This document shows, in pieces, positions 6,588 to 8,837 of a stretch of 8,837 nucleotides of DNA. The translations under genes were made by a program, and so were the position numbers. Each line of letters begins with the position of its first letter. Position 1 is the first letter of the stretch. The stretch is from a bacterium (GTDB lineage: Bacteria; Planctomycetota; UBA11346): NCBI GenBank assembly GCA_020049615.1, contig JAIFKN010000218.1, forward strand, positions 1 through 8,837. The letters run 5' to 3'. Below the pieces are notes generated by a model. That model searched no databases and was not told the origin of the DNA. It worked only from the letters and a program-made list of their open reading frames with translations.

Positions 6588-7394
6588 ATGCGAACGGTCG
6601 GTCCCGACGAGCTCGAACCGACCCTGCGCATCGCCAACTGGTTCGACGCGCCACGCGGCATGCGCTGGGGACCACGCTGGGAGCACGACCCCGAGCTGTG
6701 CCTGGTCCACGCCGGCCGCTTCCGCTACCGCCTCATCGGTGGCCCCTGGCAGATCGTGCCCGAGCGCAGCGTGCTGCTCATCCCGCCGGCAGTCGAGCAC
6801 GAGCTGGAGCCCGACCACGCCGCCGGACGCTGCGGCCTGTCGTGCTGGCACGGCGAGCTGCTCGCCGACGGAGCGACCTGGGCCGACAATGGCTACCGCC
6901 CGGCGATCACCCCGCACACCGTCACGCTGGTCGCTGACGCGCCCTTCATCATCGCCGCCTTCCGCCGACTGGCCGAGGCCTGGCAGGGCTACGGCCCGGG
7001 CCGGGCGGCGATGTGCCGCGACCTGACCCGGCTGATCTGGCTGCATCTGTTCGAGGCCTGGGAGACCGAGACCGGACCCGCGCCGTCGGCCCGCCTCGAG
7101 CCGATGCTCGCCTGGGTGCGCGCCCACCTCGACCGTCCGATCAACCGCACCCATCTCGCGCACGCCTTCGGCCTGACCCCGCAGCACATCAACGCCCTGT
7201 TCAAGCACGGTCTCGGCGTCACCCCGGGCGACTTCATCCGCCGCGAGCGCGTGCTGCGCGCCTGGCACGACCTGCACGTCGAGGGCCGTCCGGTCGGCGA
7301 AACCGCCGCGCGCTGGGGCTTCCCCGACCCGTTCCACTTCTCGCGCGTGTTCCGCAAGGTGATGGGATTTCCGCCATCGCGGGCGCGGAAGTAG
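6588..7394 (+). CDS. AraC-family transcriptional regulator
   Basis: This 268-residue protein has an N-terminal cupin-like sensor part (about 20-90; WEHDPELCLVHAGRFRYRL, then VPERSVLLIPPAVEHELEP) and a C-terminal AraC DNA-binding domain (170-268). The first helix-turn-helix is around 187-210 (NRTHLAHAFGLTPQHINALF) and the second around 235-260 (GETAARWGFPDPFHFSRVF), followed by the typical FRKVMGFPPSRAR end. Such regulators usually bind a small molecule, often a sugar, and activate nearby genes. Its likely targets are the divergent URO-D gene and the downstream glycosidase. ATG 6588 is chosen because the sensor domain begins directly after it. In-frame ATGs at 6543 and 6510 would add low-complexity residues, and the latter would overlap the URO-D start codon. 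A GGAG at 6571-6574 is a little far for a good ribosome-binding site. Confidence 0.92.
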   Translation: MRTVGPDELEPTLRIANWFDAPRGMRWGPRWEHDPELCLVHAGRFRYRLIGGPWQIVPERSVLLIPPAVEHELEPDHAAGRCGLSCWHGELLADGATWADNGYRPAITPHTVTLVADAPFIIAAFRRLAEAWQGYGPGRAAMCRDLTRLIWLHLFEAWETETGPAPSARLEPMLAWVRAHLDRPINRTHLAHAFGLTPQHINALFKHGLGVTPGDFIRRERVLRAWHDLHVEGRPVGETAARWGFPDPFHFSRVFRKVMGFPPSRARK

Positions 7395-7400
7395 ACTTCT

Positions 7401-7495
7401 GCCACGGAGGCACGGAGATCCACGGAGGGCCACAGAGACGGGGATGAGGGCCTGCCGTCTCGGTGGCCCTCTGTGGAGCTCTGTGCCTCCGTGGC
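7401..7495. repeat. Long palindromic repeat of CACGGAG-like units
   Basis: The arms 7401-7441 and 7455-7495 are reverse complements with four mismatches around a 13-base loop. The left arm is itself a degenerate tandem array: CACGGAG at 7403, 7411 and 7421, then CACAGAG at 7431 (spacing 8, 10, 10). The right arm mirrors this with CTCGGTG, CTCTGTG, CTCTGTG and CTCCGTG. It fills most of the gap between araC and the glycosidase gene. Repeats of this general look are known to me as recurrent intergenic elements in many environmental GC-rich bacteria. It could end araC transcription or act as a miniature mobile or RNA-stability element. There is no transposase, and no target-site duplication is obvious at the edges. 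Confidence 0.8.
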
Positions 7496-7559
7496 GATAC
7501 CCCATCTCAGCGCCAGGCACCCCGGTGGACGACTCAGCCCCCGCCCCATCATCCCGGCC

Positions 7560-8837
7560 ATGCCGGCCGATCCGACCTCCTGCTTCGCCCACCTCGACGG
7601 CGACGTCCTGCGCCTGGGCAACACCCTGATCGAGCGCCGCTGGCGCGTCGCCGACGGCCTGCTGGTGCCGCTGACGCTGACCGCCGGTGGCCACGAATGG
7701 CTGCAGTCCGGCGACAAGCCCGGTTGCGTGCCGCCGGCGCTGCCGCCAGCCGCGACGCGCGCCGCGCAGCTGGCCGTCACGCGCGGCCGGGCCAGTCCGG
7801 TCGAGGCCCCATCGCTGACCGCCGTGCTGGCTTGCGGCGACCTCGCCTGGCGCCTGCAGGTCTTCCCCGGCGTCGCCGCGATCACGCTGCAACTGCTCGC
7901 CTGGCCTGCCGGCGGGGTGCGCGCCGCAACCAACGCCGGAGCCGCTGCAAGCGGCATCGAGACCGATGGCGCGACGGCGGCGCACGATGACGCCACCGAC
8001 CTGTGCGAGCGCCTGGCGCTGTCCTGCTTCCACGCCCACGTCCACGCCGTGATCCTCGCCGACCAGACCGACGTGCGCGACAACCTGGCGGTCGAACGCG
8101 AACTGCGCCTCGCCACGCCCGAGCCGCTGCGCCTCGCCGGCTGCGTCTTCGCGGTCGAGGATCCGCTCGCCCGCGACGGGCTGGTCCTGCTCAAGCACGC
8201 GCCGCTGCCACATGCGCGCCCGCTGCCCAACCCGGTCGACCTGCGCACCTGGCACGAGCTGGGCCGGCCGGCCGTCGCCCTGCACGGCCACGGCGCCGCG
8301 CCCGGCGGACCCGGCTACGCCTGGACGGTCGGCGCCTATCGCGGCGGGGCCGCCGGCCGCATCGCCCTGCTGCACGCCATCCAGCGCTGCCACCGCAGCT
8401 ACGAGCCGGCGCGCGACGGCATGCTGCTGTCCAACACCTGGGGCGATCGCAACCGCGACGGGCGCATCTGCGCCTCGTTCATCGAGCGCGAGATAGCGGC
8501 CGGCGGCGCCCTGGGCGTCGACGTGGTGCAGATCGACGATGGCTGGCAGCGCGGCGTCACCAGCAACTCGGTCCATGGCAAGGACAAGGGCGGGGTGTGG
8601 CAGGGTTTCTGGGCCGCCGACGCGCACTTCTGGGACGCCCATCCCGAGCGCTTCCCCGCTGGCCTCGCCCCCACCGCCGCAGCCGTGCGCCGGCACGGCC
8701 TCGCCTTCGGCCTGTGGTTCGCCCCCGACAGCGCCAACGACTTCGCCAACTGGCGGCGCGACGCCGACGCGGTGCTCGGCTTCTGGCGCCAGCACGGCGT
8801 GACGCGGGTGAAGATCGACGGGGTCAAGGCGCACAGC
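7560..8837 (+). CDS. GH36-like alpha-galactosidase (clan GH-D), 3' end outside window
   Basis: The frame from ATG 7560 is open for 426 codons to the last base. The N-terminal half (about 1-270) would be the beta-rich domain of the family and is poorly conserved, with an Ala/Gly-rich insert near 120-145. The catalytic barrel starts at MLLSNTWGDR (288-297), continues with the EREI helix and VDVVQIDDGWQRG (IDDGW at 325-329; the paired Asp binds substrate), then GLAFGLWFAPDS, and reaches VKIDG, where D420 occupies the K-x-D position of the catalytic nucleophile. The acid/base residue would lie beyond the window. Such enzymes remove terminal alpha-galactose from oligo- and polysaccharides; the WFAPDSANDFANW stretch departs from the WFxPE-type segment of classical GH36, so substrate is uncertain. 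No clear signal peptide is seen, suggesting a cytoplasmic enzyme. No Shine-Dalgarno sequence precedes the start. It lies downstream of araC on the same strand, behind a long palindrome. Confidence 0.85.
   Translation, partial: MPADPTSCFAHLDGDVLRLGNTLIERRWRVADGLLVPLTLTAGGHEWLQSGDKPGCVPPALPPAATRAAQLAVTRGRASPVEAPSLTAVLACGDLAWRLQVFPGVAAITLQLLAWPAGGVRAATNAGAAASGIETDGATAAHDDATDLCERLALSCFHAHVHAVILADQTDVRDNLAVERELRLATPEPLRLAGCVFAVEDPLARDGLVLLKHAPLPHARPLPNPVDLRTWHELGRPAVALHGHGAAPGGPGYAWTVGAYRGGAAGRIALLHAIQRCHRSYEPARDGMLLSNTWGDRNRDGRICASFIEREIAAGGALGVDVVQIDDGWQRGVTSNSVHGKDKGGVWQGFWAADAHFWDAHPERFPAGLAPTAAAVRRHGLAFGLWFAPDSANDFANWRRDADAVLGFWRQHGVTRVKIDGVKAHS

Noticed and set aside
7401..7495. CRISPR array or insertion sequence
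   Set aside because: The heptamer units are too short and too closely spaced for CRISPR, and there is no transposase frame or evident target duplication.
6519..8834. A 771-codon open frame on the minus strand opposite araC and the glycosidase
   Set aside because: It is antisense to two well-supported genes, has a low-complexity Gly/Ala/Arg/Val-rich product with no recognisable domain, and arises because stop codons are rare in GC-rich DNA. Part of it is just the palindromic repeat translated.

Overview
This is a very GC-rich, gene-dense stretch of bacterial chromosome with eight protein genes, two of them cut by the window edges. GC-rich codon use, the near absence of Shine-Dalgarno sequences, a DUF3418-type HrpA helicase, a divergent URO-D-family/AraC pair, a GH36-like glycosidase and a CACGGAG-type palindromic repeat together suggest an environmental bacterium, possibly of the Planctomycetota/PVC group. 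That placement is an inference and is weak. No tRNA, rRNA, CRISPR array, transposase or phage gene is visible.

Layout: (1) 1-1755 (+) is the C-terminal part of an HrpA-type DEAH RNA helicase, whose motor lies upstream of the window. A nearly perfect 23-bp inverted repeat (REP-like) begins at its stop codon. (2) 1860-3071 (+) encodes a complete M24 Xaa-Pro aminopeptidase with all five metal ligands. (3) 4645-3068 (-) holds a nitroreductase-family flavoenzyme followed after 24 bases by an unrecognised membrane-anchored protein. The stop codon of the latter interlocks with that of pepP. (4) 4724-5299 (+) encodes a PduO-type cob(I)alamin adenosyltransferase, divergent from the nitroreductase. (5) 6511-5339 (-) encodes a URO-D superfamily protein, divergent from (6) an AraC-family regulator at 6588-7394 (+). 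(7) 7401-7495 is a long imperfect palindrome built of CACGGAG-like units. (8) 7560 to the window end (+) is the N-terminal two thirds or so of a GH36/clan GH-D alpha-galactosidase-like enzyme.

Functionally the region looks like ordinary housekeeping (RNA helicase, peptidase, flavoenzyme, B12 activation) running into a small accessory block (URO-D protein, AraC regulator, glycosidase). The AraC protein probably controls the divergent URO-D gene, the glycosidase, or both. The adenosyltransferase supplies adenosylcobalamin, and many URO-D superfamily proteins act in corrinoid methyl transfer, so a B12 link between these two neighbours is possible. However, the URO-D protein lacks the classical H-x-C zinc motif and the two genes are convergent rather than co-transcribed. 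I see no strong case for a wholly new defence or mobile system. The most interesting items are the two palindromic repeats, the C-terminal extension of HrpA, the unrecognised anchored protein, the variant URO-D active site, and signs that translation here depends little on Shine-Dalgarno sequences.
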